Position numbers and translations under genes: made by a program. Positions 8,295-16,463 of a stretch of DNA of 64,000 bases are shown here, piece after piece. The DNA is taken from the NCBI RefSeq assembly GCF_015351025.1, contig NZ_JADKRV010000001.1, forward strand, positions 372,001 through 436,000. Direction: 5' to 3'. The DNA comes from Curtobacterium sp. VKM Ac-1376. GTDB taxonomy: Bacteria; Actinomycetota; Actinomycetes; Actinomycetales; Microbacteriaceae. A model generated the notes under the pieces. The model had not been told where the DNA came from. It ran no database searches and worked only from the letters and a program-made list of their open reading frames with translations. Position 1 is the first letter of the stretch, and every line of letters starts with the position of its first letter.

Positions 8295-10124
8295 ATGCGC
8301 TTCGCCATCGGCGACACCGACTTCCTGCTCGACGGCGAGCCGCACCGGATCCTGTCCGGTGCGATCCACTACTTCCGCGTGCACCCCGATCTGTGGGCCG
8401 ACCGCATCCGCAAGGCGAAGCTGATGGGCCTCAACACCATCGAGACCTACGTCGCCTGGAACGCGCACGCGCCGTCGCCCGGCGTCTTCGATCTGACCGG
8501 CGGCCTCGACCTCGGCCGGTTCCTCGACCTGATCGCCGCCGAGGGCATGCACGCCATCGTCCGCCCCGGCCCCTACATCTGTGCCGAGTGGACGAACGGC
8601 GGTCTGCCGTACTGGTTGTTCGCGGACGGCTCGGTGGGCGTCCGACGCAACGAGCCCGGGTTCCTCGCAGCGGTCGAGACGTACCTGCAGCACCTGGCCC
8701 CCGTGCTGGTCCCGCGGCAGATCGACCAGGGCGGGCCCATCGTCCTGGTGCAGGTCGAGAACGAGTACGGCGCCTACGGCTCCGACCCGTCCTACTTGCG
8801 GGCTCTTGAGCAGATGCACCGTTCGATCGGCCTGACGGTCCCGTTCACGAGCGTCGACCAGCCGATGGGCACCATGCTCGAGGACGGTTCGCTGCCGTCC
8901 CTGCACAAGACCGGCTCGTTCGGATCGCGCTCGGCCGCCCGCCTCGAGCGCTTGCGCCAGGCCCAGCCGACCGGCCCCCTGATGTGCTCGGAGTTCTGGG
9001 ACGGCTGGTTCGACAGCTGGGGTGAGCACCACCACACCACGCCGGCGTCTGCCAGTGCCGAGGACCTCGACGTGCTGCTCGCCGCCGGTGGCTCGGTCAA
9101 CATCTACATGTTCCACGGCGGCACGAACTTCGGCTTCACCAACGGCGCCAACGACAAGGGCGTCTACCGCCCGATCGCGACGTCGTACGACTACGACGCC
9201 CCGCTCGACGAGGCCGGTCGGCCGACGCCGAAGTTCCACGCCTTCCGGTCGGTGATCGAGCGCTACGCGCCCGTCCCGCCGCTGCCCGCGTCGATGGAGC
9301 CGGGTGGTTCGGGTCGGCTCGCGTCCGATGCGCCGGACGGAGTCGGCCTGGAGGCCCGGATCACCCCCGCCACGGACCTCGCCGTCCGTCTGGACCGCGT
9401 CGCGTCGCTCCGCTCCCTGCTGCCCACCCTCACGACGTGGTCCGCGCACGACGAGCCGCCGACCTTCGACTCCCTCGGGGCCGCGAGCGGCTTCGTCGCC
9501 TACCGAACCGAGGTCGACCTGCCCGCCGGTGGCGTGCTCACCGTCGGCACCGAGGTGCGCGACCGCGCGATCGTCTCCGTCGACGGTGTCGTCGTCGGTG
9601 TCCTGGAGCGCGAGCACCACGACCGTGCCATCACCCTGCCGGTGGTGACCGGCACGCTCGAACTCCTCGTCGAGGACCAGGGCCGCGTCGACTACGGCGT
9701 CCGGATCGGTGAGCCGAAGGGACTGATCGGGGGCGTTGCGATCGACGGCGCTCCGGTCGCACGGTGGACCGCGTCCCCGCTCGCGCTCGACCCGATCGCA
9801 CCCGCGGCGGTCGCCGCGCTGTCCGAGGCCACACGGACCGGCGGTGACGTGCTCGCCGGTCCGACCTTCGCCGCGGGGTCGTTCGACCTCGGTACCGTGG
9901 ACGACCGCTACCTGTCGCTCGACGGGTTCCGCAAGGGTGTCGCCTGGGTCAACGGGTTCTGCCTCGGTCGATACTGGTCACGGGGGCCGCAGCAGACCCT
10001 GGCGATCCCGGGGCCGGTGCTCCGCGAGGGCCGGAACGAACTCGTCGTGCTCGAGTTGCACGCCGCCGCGTCGCGCACGGCGTGCCTGCTCCTCGAGCCG
10101 CACCTGGGGCACACCGAGGCTTAG
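8295..10124 (+). CDS. Beta-galactosidase, GH35
   Basis: A 609-residue GH35 enzyme that removes terminal beta-galactose, here from imported galacto-oligosaccharides. Family motifs are plain: RILSGAIHYFR near the start, RPGPYICAEWTNGGLPYWL, the acid/base glutamate in LVQVENEYGAYGSD (Glu157) and the nucleophile in MCSEFWDGWFD (Glu233). There is no signal peptide, so it is cytoplasmic. C-terminal beta-sandwich domains follow the barrel. It is the last gene of the transporter operon under the LacI regulator at 3641-4672. Its 3' end faces a gene pair on the other strand. Confidence 0.93.
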   Translation: MRFAIGDTDFLLDGEPHRILSGAIHYFRVHPDLWADRIRKAKLMGLNTIETYVAWNAHAPSPGVFDLTGGLDLGRFLDLIAAEGMHAIVRPGPYICAEWTNGGLPYWLFADGSVGVRRNEPGFLAAVETYLQHLAPVLVPRQIDQGGPIVLVQVENEYGAYGSDPSYLRALEQMHRSIGLTVPFTSVDQPMGTMLEDGSLPSLHKTGSFGSRSAARLERLRQAQPTGPLMCSEFWDGWFDSWGEHHHTTPASASAEDLDVLLAAGGSVNIYMFHGGTNFGFTNGANDKGVYRPIATSYDYDAPLDEAGRPTPKFHAFRSVIERYAPVPPLPASMEPGGSGRLASDAPDGVGLEARITPATDLAVRLDRVASLRSLLPTLTTWSAHDEPPTFDSLGAASGFVAYRTEVDLPAGGVLTVGTEVRDRAIVSVDGVVVGVLEREHHDRAITLPVVTGTLELLVEDQGRVDYGVRIGEPKGLIGGVAIDGAPVARWTASPLALDPIAPAAVAALSEATRTGGDVLAGPTFAAGSFDLGTVDDRYLSLDGFRKGVAWVNGFCLGRYWSRGPQQTLAIPGPVLREGRNELVVLELHAAASRTACLLLEPHLGHTEA

Positions 10125-10167
10125 TCGGCGGACCAGGTACGCCCGATTCTGCTCCCCATCGCGAGCG

Positions 10168-10415
10168 TCATGGGACGTTTCGGACCTCGTGAGCTGCTGC
10201 CCAGGCTCGAACCTGGAGCAGCGCCTCGCGTCGCCAGAGCGGGGCGAACTTCGTGCCGCGACGAGGGCGACTCCGAGCACGAGGACGAAGCCCCGCGCGG
10301 ATGCCCCGGGCACGAGCGCCACGGCAGCGAGCGTGATTCCGGTGCCGATGAGGACCGGTCCGAACACGACGAGGCTCAGGAGCCGTTCGAAGCGAGGCGG
10401 CCGGATCGTGGTCAC
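10168..10415 (-). pseudogene. Small two-helix membrane protein, possibly frameshifted
   Basis: A GTG at 10415 overlaps the stop of the upstream gene (GTGA) and opens a frame with two hydrophobic segments (LLSLVVFGPVLIGTGITL and ASARGFVLVLGVALVAA). In that frame translation then runs through arginine-rich sequence into the antisense of the GH35 gene. A one-base shift near 10245-10265 would instead give a short, protein-like end (KFAPLWRREALLQVRAWAAA) that stops at 10168, before the GH35 gene. I therefore read it as a coupled small membrane protein with a possible single-base deletion. Codon third positions do not decide between the two frames, so this is tentative. Confidence 0.35.
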
Positions 10416-10711
10416 GGCAGGGCGTCCAGGTCGGCCAGGGCTCGCTCGGCGTCGGCGATCCGGTCGGCCTCGGGGCGCGTCCACCACTCGGGGCCGCGTT
10501 CGCCCAGCCCGTGCTTGGCCAGGCCGTTCCGGTGCCGTGCCGCCGCCAACGCAGCGTCGTCGCCCGCACGCTTCGCGGTCTTCACGGCGTTCCGCCCGCG
10601 GCCCAGGTGGGAGCGGAGCGCGGCGGCGAGTTCCTCGGGCAGGGCGGGGTCGGTCCGGCGCCAGCGTCGGCCGTCCACGACGAAGAAGTGGTCGTCGGGT
10701 TCGGCGGTCAT
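10412..10711 (-). CDS. Small hypothetical protein
   Basis: A 99-residue soluble protein, MTAEPDDHFFVVDGRRWRRTDPALPE at the start (split here for brevity), rich in Arg and Ala. It contains a stretch rich in Arg, Lys and Ala (residues about 35-70) and a GPEWWTRPEADRI motif. I do not recognise a domain, though small proteins of this build are common in actinobacteria. ATG 10711 is chosen because it gives the natural N-terminus; an in-frame start at 10726 would add five residues. It diverges from the radical SAM gene at 10756 by 44 bp and overlaps the membrane-protein frame at 10415. Confidence 0.65.
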   Translation of the reverse strand: MTAEPDDHFFVVDGRRWRRTDPALPEELAAALRSHLGRGRNAVKTAKRAGDDAALAAARHRNGLAKHGLGERGPEWWTRPEADRIADAERALADLDALP

Positions 10712-10755
10712 GGTCCGAGTCTGCACCGTCGGTGGTCCCGGGTAGACAGGAGCCG

Positions 10756-11829
10756 ATGAGCCACGAACGCGTCCGCCCGATGCTCGACGTCCGACGCATC
10801 TACGCCGAGCCGGCCGCCCTCGAACTGCAGCGTGGGCAGGAGATCGTCGGGCGCTGGCCGGACGCCGAGATCGTCCCCGTCGAGTCGCACTGGAACATCC
10901 CCGAGGTGCACGGCGACGAACGGAACGTCCAGCGCTGGGTGCGGATCAAGACCGAGGCGCTCGTGCTCGGCGTGAAGAAGTCGCTGGTGACCCGGCCGAA
11001 CGGCCGCTCCGCCGACTTCATCGCGCCGTCGACCGCGAACGGCTGCGCCATGGCGTGCGCGTACTGCTACGTGCCGCGGCGCAAGGGCTACAGCAACCCG
11101 GTGACGGTCTTCGCGAACATCGACCAGATCACGAAGCACGTGGCCCGGAACATCGCCAAGCAGGGGCCGAAGACCGAGCCGAACCAGTGCGACCCGGAAT
11201 CCTGGGTCTACGACATCGGTGAGAACAGCGACTGCTCGGTCGACGCGATGATCAGCGACAACGTCCGAGACCTCTGCGACCTGTTCCGGATGACCCCGAC
11301 GGCCAAGGCCTCGTTCGCCACGAAGTACGTCAACCGCGACCTGCTCGACTGGGACCCGATGGGCCGGACCCGCGTCCGCTTCTCGCTCATGCCGCACGAG
11401 ACCGCGAAGGTCACCGACATCCGGACCAGCCCGATCGCCGAGCGGATCGCCGCGGTGAACGACTTCGTCGACGCCGGGTACGAGGTGCACCTGAACTTCT
11501 CGCCGGTCATCCTCACCCCGACGTGGGAGTCGGACTGGGCAGCGCTGCTCCGGCAGGTCGGTGAGGTGCTGTCACCGGCAGCCAAGGCCCAGCTCGCCGC
11601 CGAGGTGATCTTCCTGACGCACAACCAGCCCCTGCACGAGGTCAACCTCGGGTGGCACCCCAAGGCCGAGGACCTGCTGTGGCGCCCGGACCTGCAGGAG
11701 CAGAAGGTGTCGCAGAACGGTGCCGTGAACGTGCGCTACCGGTCCGGCATGAAGGGGCAGCTCGTCGAGCGCTTCCGCGAACTCGTGGCCGAGCACCTGC
11801 CGTCCTGCCGGATCCGGTACGCCTTCTGA
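10756..11829 (+). CDS. Spore photoproduct lyase family radical SAM protein
   Basis: A 357-residue radical SAM protein with the cluster-binding motif CAMACAYC (Cys-X3-Cys-X2-Cys) in NGCAMACAYCYVPRRKGYSNP (about residues 95-115). The arrangement and the surrounding YCYVPRRKG and PHETAKVTDIRTSP segments match the SPL-like family in non-sporulating actinobacteria. True SplB uses SAM chemistry to reverse spore thymine dimers; whether this relative repairs DNA is not shown here. ATG 10756 has AGGAGCC ahead. It stands alone, convergent with the reductase at 11846-12946 with only 16 bp between. Confidence 0.85.
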   Translation: MSHERVRPMLDVRRIYAEPAALELQRGQEIVGRWPDAEIVPVESHWNIPEVHGDERNVQRWVRIKTEALVLGVKKSLVTRPNGRSADFIAPSTANGCAMACAYCYVPRRKGYSNPVTVFANIDQITKHVARNIAKQGPKTEPNQCDPESWVYDIGENSDCSVDAMISDNVRDLCDLFRMTPTAKASFATKYVNRDLLDWDPMGRTRVRFSLMPHETAKVTDIRTSPIAERIAAVNDFVDAGYEVHLNFSPVILTPTWESDWAALLRQVGEVLSPAAKAQLAAEVIFLTHNQPLHEVNLGWHPKAEDLLWRPDLQEQKVSQNGAVNVRYRSGMKGQLVERFRELVAEHLPSCRIRYAF

Positions 11830-11845
11830 TCGGGACCGGGCTCGA

Positions 11846-12946
11846 TCAGGGGATGAGGCGGTCGGCACGGTAGCGGTCGAACAGCTCGGCGAACGCCCGC
11901 TCGGTGCGACGGAACGCGGTGAACCCGGCCTCGCGGCTCTTGCCCATGTCCGTGACGACCTCCATCGCGCGTCCCAGGTCGGCATCGGTGTGCCACCACG
12001 AGGCGAGCCGGGTGATGTCCGCCTCGGCGAGACCGTGGCGCTCGGCGATGCCGGGCCACTCGGACTCGTAGGGGGCCATCTGCTGTTCGAGCGGTCGCGG
12101 GGCGTCCTCGTAGCCGACCACGCGTGCCGGGTCGACGCCGAGGTGCGCGGCCAGGCGCGGCCACATCCAGCGCCACCGGAAGACGTCGCCGTTGACGATG
12201 TTGAACGGCTCGTCCGCACCCTCGGGTGACGTCGCTGCCCAGACCATGTGCTCGGCGAGGATCCCGGCGTCGGTCATGTCGGTCAGGCCGTTCCACTGCG
12301 CCTCGCTGCCCGGGAACACGAAGTCCAGGTCGAGCTCCTTCGCCAGCGTGGCCTGCACGGCGAGTGTGAGGCCCATGTTCATGGCGTTGCCGACCGCGTG
12401 TCCGATGACGGTGTGCGAGCGGTGCACGGACCAGGTGAACCCCTGGCGTTCGGCGGCTGCGAAGAGCTCGTCCTCCTGCGCGTAGTAGAAGTTCGGGGTG
12501 TCGAGGCGCGGCTCCTCCTCGTGGAAGGGGGTGTCGGGCATCTCGCCGGCGGCGTACGCCTCGAACGGGCCGAGGTAGTGCTTCAGGCCGGTGACCAGGG
12601 CGACGTGCTCGAGCGGAGCGTGCGACAGCGCCGCGAGCAGGTCGCGGACCATGCCGCCGTTCACGCGGATGTTCTCCGCCTCGGTGTCCTGCCGCTGCCA
12701 GGCGGTGAAGAAGACGTGTGTCGGGTGTTCGTCGGCGAGTGCGGCCGCCAGGCTCTCGGGGTCGCGCAGGTCGGCTGCGACGGTCCGGACACCCTGTTCG
12801 GCGAGCGGTCGGCGGGAGAGCGCCGTCACGTCCCATCCGAGGTCGAGCAGGTGGCGCACCAGGGCGGAACCCGTGATGCCGCTGGCTCCGACGACCAGGG
12901 CTTCGCGGCGGGCAGGAGTCTGTTCGGTCGATCCGGTTGCAGTCAT
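11846..12946 (-). CDS. PRISE-type NAD(P)-dependent reductase (SDR)
   Basis: A 366-residue extended short-chain dehydrogenase. The dinucleotide-binding motif is VVGASGITGSALV near residue 20, followed by a Rossmann fold. The sequence NFYYAQEDEL places the tyrosine in the NFYYxxED motif that marks progesterone-5-beta-reductase and iridoid-synthase-like enzymes, and GLKHYLGPFE supplies the family lysine. Such enzymes reduce activated enones; the substrate here is unknown. ATG 12946 is the natural start. It diverges from the frameshifted nucleotidyltransferase gene by 121 bp and stands alone. Confidence 0.85.
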   Translation of the reverse strand: MTATGSTEQTPARREALVVGASGITGSALVRHLLDLGWDVTALSRRPLAEQGVRTVAADLRDPESLAAALADEHPTHVFFTAWQRQDTEAENIRVNGGMVRDLLAALSHAPLEHVALVTGLKHYLGPFEAYAAGEMPDTPFHEEEPRLDTPNFYYAQEDELFAAAERQGFTWSVHRSHTVIGHAVGNAMNMGLTLAVQATLAKELDLDFVFPGSEAQWNGLTDMTDAGILAEHMVWAATSPEGADEPFNIVNGDVFRWRWMWPRLAAHLGVDPARVVGYEDAPRPLEQQMAPYESEWPGIAERHGLAEADITRLASWWHTDADLGRAMEVVTDMGKSREAGFTAFRRTERAFAELFDRYRADRLIP

Positions 12947-13067
12947 CCATCGATGCAACCCACGTTGGACGACACGTGTTCCCTCCCCGCGTGCCGTCCG
13001 GCGCGGAGTGTGCACAAAAACGCACCACATGTACCGCTGATCGGTCACTTCTTGCGGAGGCATCGAC

Positions 13068-13660
13068 ATGCAACTCGTGAAACCACTCGCCACACTGCTG
13101 GGGCCACGCAGGCTGACGCGCTCCGCGTCCTCGCCCGGACCGATTCCGGCATGACCGGACGACAGGTTGCGCGGGTCGCGGGCGCTGCGCAGCACACCGG
13201 CATCAAACGCGCGCTCGACAAGCTCGAGGCAGCAGGGCTCGTGCAGGTCGAGCGTGGTCTCCAGCGCTCGGCCTACCGGGTCAACCGGGAACACCTGCTC
13301 TGGCCGGCGGTGGAACTCGGCCTCGAAGCCGGCGACGAACTCGAACGTCGGATCGGCGCGTACGTCGAGTCGGCGGAGGCCGGGGTCCTCTCGGTCTCGA
13401 TCTTCGGGTCGGTCGCCCGGGGCACCGCGACGCCGGCGTCCGACCTGGACCTCCTCGTCGTCTTCGAGCAGACCGTCGACACCGACGTCGTCGTCCGCCT
13501 CGGTGACCTCGTCCGGCGGTGGACGGGGAACGAGTGCCAGGTGTTCGACGTGACTCGCGCTGATCTCCGTCGGTTCGTGGCCGAGGGAGACCCGCTCGTC
13601 GGGTCGTGGCGAGAAGAAGCCCGAACAGTCTTCGGCGAGGAGATCAGGACGTACATCTGA
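13068..13660 (+). pseudogene. MNT-type nucleotidyltransferase (antitoxin-like), frameshifted near start
   Basis: The body is a winged helix (GMTGRQVARVAGAAQHTGIKRALDKLE split across the domain) followed by a minimal nucleotidyltransferase with FGSVARG and SDLDLLVV, the metal-binding signature of MNT proteins. The only good start is ATG 13068 with GGAGG 7 bases ahead, and it reads MQLVKPLATLLGP before going out of frame. One missing C in the GGGGCC run at 13100-13105 would join it to TQADALRVLART and restore a 197-residue protein. As it stands, translation from 13068 stops after 28 codons; an internal ATG at 13151 would yield a shortened form. MNT proteins often neutralise HEPN toxins by AMPylation, and a HEPN-like frame follows directly. 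Confidence 0.7.
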
Positions 13661-14054
13661 TGGCGGCTCGCGTGCGCCGTCGACAGGGCAGCAGTCGCGA
13701 TGCGCCGAGACGAAGCGCAGCCCTACCTCGAGGTCGCGCTCCTCTCCGTCGAGTCGACGAGTCACGCGGACTGGAAGGCCGCCGGTGCGAACGCTGTGCT
13801 CGGCGGGATCGCGGTGTCGGACGCTCTTTGCGGCGCGATCCTCGGCTACCACCACCTCGGTGACGACCACGCTGCCGCTCGTCGGCTGCTCGACCAGGCC
13901 TGCACCGGACACGCGACCCGGCCTGCACGTCAAGCGGCTGACCGATGAGAAGACGAACTTCCAGTACTCGACGTCGCGCGTGACCCAGAAGAAGACACGG
14001 GCGCTGGTGACCGCGCTCGAACGGCTCATCCGCACGGTTCACGAGCGCACCTGA
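13660..14054 (+). pseudogene. HEPN-like protein (SAV_6107 type), two frameshifts
   Basis: ATG 13660 overlaps the stop of the nucleotidyltransferase. The recognisable protein is spread over three frames: MAARVRRRQGSS at the start, then YLEVALLSVES...AGANAVLGGIAVSDALCGAILGYHHLGDDHAAARRLLDQ (about 13700-13907), then LHVKRLTDEKTNFQYS to the stop at 14054. Removing one base near 13690-13700 and one near 13907-13920 gives 130 residues, a normal HEPN length, with the KTNFQYS motif near the end. HEPN proteins are usually RNases paired with MNT antitoxins. A start at ATG 13700 would avoid the first shift but has no ribosome site. Either the module is decayed or the sequence has local errors. Confidence 0.65.
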
Positions 14055-14076
14055 AACAGGCGCGCCGCGACTAGGA

Positions 14077-14475
14077 TCACCGCGGACGACGGATGCGGAT
14101 CGGACCCTTGGCGGTCGACGGGTCGACGACGGACCCGCCCTGGGTGATCTCGACCTCGCCGCGCGCCACCATGCGCCGGGCAGCTCGACGTGCCGGCTCC
14201 ATCAGCGGTCGCCAGTCGTCGGGGTCGAGCGAGCGCGCGACCTCGGACGGGCAGATGCTCGAGGTCCGCGCCCGCGCGGCCAGCAGTTCGTCGATGCGCT
14301 GCTCGAGGGCCCGGTCGGTGTCGTCCAGACCGTGCCGCCGGCAGGCTCCGGAACACCACTTCGCCTCCGGCGCCGCCGACGACGGCATCCGGCGTCCGCA
14401 CCCGTCACAGGTGCGCTCGGCGTGTGCCGACCCCGACGCCGTCGCGTCCGCTTCCGTCCTGATCGACCGTCCCAT
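14077..14475 (-). CDS. DUF3253 family protein with zinc-finger-like N-terminus
   Basis: A 132-residue protein. The N-terminal part has CDGCGRRMP and KWCSGACRRHGLDD, four cysteines spaced like a small zinc-binding motif. The C-terminal half (LEQRIDELLAARARTSSICPSEVAR, split here, then RRMVARGEVEITQGG) fits the DUF3253 winged-helix-like domain. ATG 14475 has GGAG upstream. It is divergent from the GH13 gene at 14557. The function is unknown; a nucleic-acid-binding role is only a guess from the fold. Confidence 0.75.
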   Translation of the reverse strand: MGRSIRTEADATASGSAHAERTCDGCGRRMPSSAAPEAKWCSGACRRHGLDDTDRALEQRIDELLAARARTSSICPSEVARSLDPDDWRPLMEPARRAARRMVARGEVEITQGGSVVDPSTAKGPIRIRRPR

Positions 14476-14556
14476 CGCTCCATCCTCGTCCTGAGGTGCA
14501 CCTCGGCACACAGCGACCACGCACGCGGCCCAGGTGCGCCTGGCAGCATCGGTGCG

Positions 14557-15894
14557 GTGAACGCCGACACCGCACCCGCCCGTCCGTCCGAGCCCTCGTG
14601 GGTCGAGCACGTGATGTGGTGGCACGTCTACCCGCTCGGCTTCGTCGGCGCCGAGGTCCGACCGACGACACCCGTGGCGGAGCGACCGGTCGAGCACCGC
14701 CTCGGTCGCCTGGCCGGGTGGCTCGACCACGTCGTCGACCTCGGGCTGAACGGGCTGCTGCTCGGTCCGGTGTTCGCGAGCTCGACCCACGGGTACGACA
14801 CGGTCGACCACTTCCGCATCGACCCGCGCCTGGGTGACGACGCCGACTTCGACGCCCTGGTCGCCGCGGCGCACGAGCGGGGCGTGCGGGTGCTGCTGGA
14901 CGGGGTGTTCAACCACGTCGGCCGTGAGCACCCGGCCTTCACCGTGTTGTCCGATCACGGCCCGGAGGCGCCGACCGCCGACCTGTTCGCCATCGATTGG
15001 TCCGGGTGGCAGCCGGGGCAGCCCGTGCCCGTCGGGCTGTTCGAGGGCCACGACATCCTCGTCGCGCTCGACCACGACAGCCGCGCCACCGAGGACCTCG
15101 TGGTGGAAGTGATGACGCACTGGCTGGACCGCGGGGTGGACGGCTGGCGACTCGACGCGGCGTACGCGGTGCCGCCGGCGTTCTGGGCGCAGGTGCTGCC
15201 GCGGGTGCGGGAGCGGTTCCCGGACGCCTGGTTCAGCGGCGAGGTGATCCACGGCGACGCGGCGGCGATCGCGCGCGACTCGACGATGGACTCGCTGACC
15301 CAGTACGAGCTGTGGCAGGGGATCTGGCACGGCATCGCGGACCGCAACGGCCACGAGCTCGCGCACGCGATCGAGCGGCACGACGCCCTGCTGGCCACCT
15401 TCGCCCCGACGACGTTCGTCGGCAACCACGACGTCACCCGGATCGTGAGCGCGGTGGGGGAGCGGTTTGCCGGGCACACGGCCGCAGTGCTGTTCACGGT
15501 GGCGGGGACCCCGGTTCTCTACGCCGGCGACGAGTACGGCTTGACCGGGGTGAAGGAGGAACGCGAGGGCGGCGACGACGCGGTCCGACCGGAGTTCCCG
15601 GACCAGGCGCCGGAACCCACGGCGCTGACCCACGCGTACGAGGCGCTCATCGCCCTGCGCCGCCGGAACCCCTGGCTGCACCGCGCCCACACCGACGTCG
15701 TGCACCTGACCAACACCGCCGTGGTGCTGCGGACCGCGACGGCGGACGCCGCCGTGGTGACCGCCCTGAACCTGGCGGACGACCCCGTCCAGGTGCCCAC
15801 GGCTGATGCGACGCAGGTGGAGACGGGTGGAGCGGATCTCGAGGACGGGACCCTGCGCCTCCCGGCCGCGGGGTGGGCTGTCCTGTCCCGCTGA
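14557..15894 (+). CDS. Alpha-amylase family protein, GH13
   Basis: A 445-residue GH13 glycosidase with all conserved regions: DGVFNHVG (region I), DGWRLDAAY with nucleophile Asp200, FSGEVIHGD with acid/base Glu229, and FVGNHDVTRI with Asp292. It has no signal peptide and is probably cytoplasmic, acting on maltodextrins or similar alpha-glucans. It is shorter than typical oligo-1,6-glucosidases. GTG 14557 gives the natural N-terminus; the ribosome site is weak. It is a single gene followed after 6 bp by a strong palindrome. The exact bond specificity is not clear. Confidence 0.88.
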   Translation: MNADTAPARPSEPSWVEHVMWWHVYPLGFVGAEVRPTTPVAERPVEHRLGRLAGWLDHVVDLGLNGLLLGPVFASSTHGYDTVDHFRIDPRLGDDADFDALVAAAHERGVRVLLDGVFNHVGREHPAFTVLSDHGPEAPTADLFAIDWSGWQPGQPVPVGLFEGHDILVALDHDSRATEDLVVEVMTHWLDRGVDGWRLDAAYAVPPAFWAQVLPRVRERFPDAWFSGEVIHGDAAAIARDSTMDSLTQYELWQGIWHGIADRNGHELAHAIERHDALLATFAPTTFVGNHDVTRIVSAVGERFAGHTAAVLFTVAGTPVLYAGDEYGLTGVKEEREGGDDAVRPEFPDQAPEPTALTHAYEALIALRRRNPWLHRAHTDVVHLTNTAVVLRTATADAAVVTALNLADDPVQVPTADATQVETGGADLEDGTLRLPAAGWAVLSR

Positions 15895-15900
15895 ACCGCC

Positions 15901-15945
15901 AAAGCGACAGAAGTGCGCGGATGTTCCGCGCACATCTGTCGCTTT
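15901..15945. terminator. Palindrome family B, full copy, likely bidirectional terminator
   Basis: The left arm (15901-15920, AAAGCGACAGAAGTGCGCGG) pairs with the right arm (15926-15945) at 19 of 20 positions around a 5-base loop. The left arm starts with AAA and the right arm ends with TTT, so each strand offers a short T-run. It lies between the convergent GH13 gene and the permease remnant. Broken copies of the same sequence occur at 3535-3582. Confidence 0.7.
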
Positions 15946-15965
15946 CGCGAAGGTGACGCTGCGCC

Positions 15966-16373
15966 CTACTTGCGCGCGGACGCCGCCCGGCGCTTGTTGA
16001 ACACGTCGAACGCGACGGCGGCGAGCAGCACCAGGCCCTTGATCAGGGACTGGAACCCGGTACCGACACCCAGGATCGACCTGCCGTTGTTCAGCAGGCC
16101 GATGATGAGACCACCGACGATGGCTCCCGGCACGGTGCCGATGCCACCGGTGACGGCGGCACCACCGATGAAGACGGCGGCGATGGCGTCGAGCTCGAAG
16201 CCGTTGCCCGCACCGGGTGCCGCCAGGTTGAGCTGGCCGGTGAAGACCACGCCCGCCAGCGCCGAGATGACGCCCACGTTGACGAAGAGCAGGAAGGTCA
16301 CGCGCTTCGTCTTCACACCCGACAGCTGCGCGGCCAGGGCGTTGCCACCGATCGCGCTCGTGTGAGCGCTCAC
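15966..16373 (-). pseudogene. C-terminal remnant of a monosaccharide ABC permease (XylH/GguB type)
   Basis: About 128 residues remain of a sugar permease that would normally have near 400. From AIGGNALAAQLSGV to the end, ending AFDVFNKRRAASARK, the sequence is that of the C-terminal third of XylH/GguB-type permeases that import xylose or arabinose. The first codons, MSAHTS, come from the GTGAGCGCTCAC operator itself (16362-16373), so an operator region is joined directly to the middle of the permease gene. The binding protein, ATPase and most of the permease are gone. The open frame persists but a third of a permease cannot work. This is a deletion scar of a second arabinose/xylose importer. 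Confidence 0.8.
16362..16373. promoter_or_regulatory. LacI-type operator GTGAGCGCTCAC, site 3
   Basis: A perfect copy of the arabinose-regulon palindrome, 91 bp upstream of the LacI gene at 16464 and at the head of the permease remnant. It fits autoregulation of that LacI gene and former control of the lost importer operon. Confidence 0.72.
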
Positions 16374-16463
16374 ATCTCGTGGGTTCCGTGACGGGGTGTC
16401 AACTCAACGAGACCGTTTCGCGATCTTGCCGCGGTGGCCGAACCGAGCGGTACGGTTGGCCAC

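Noticed and set aside
15966..16373. The permease remnant as a functional small gene
   Set aside because: Its start codon lies within the operator, and it holds only the last third of a permease.
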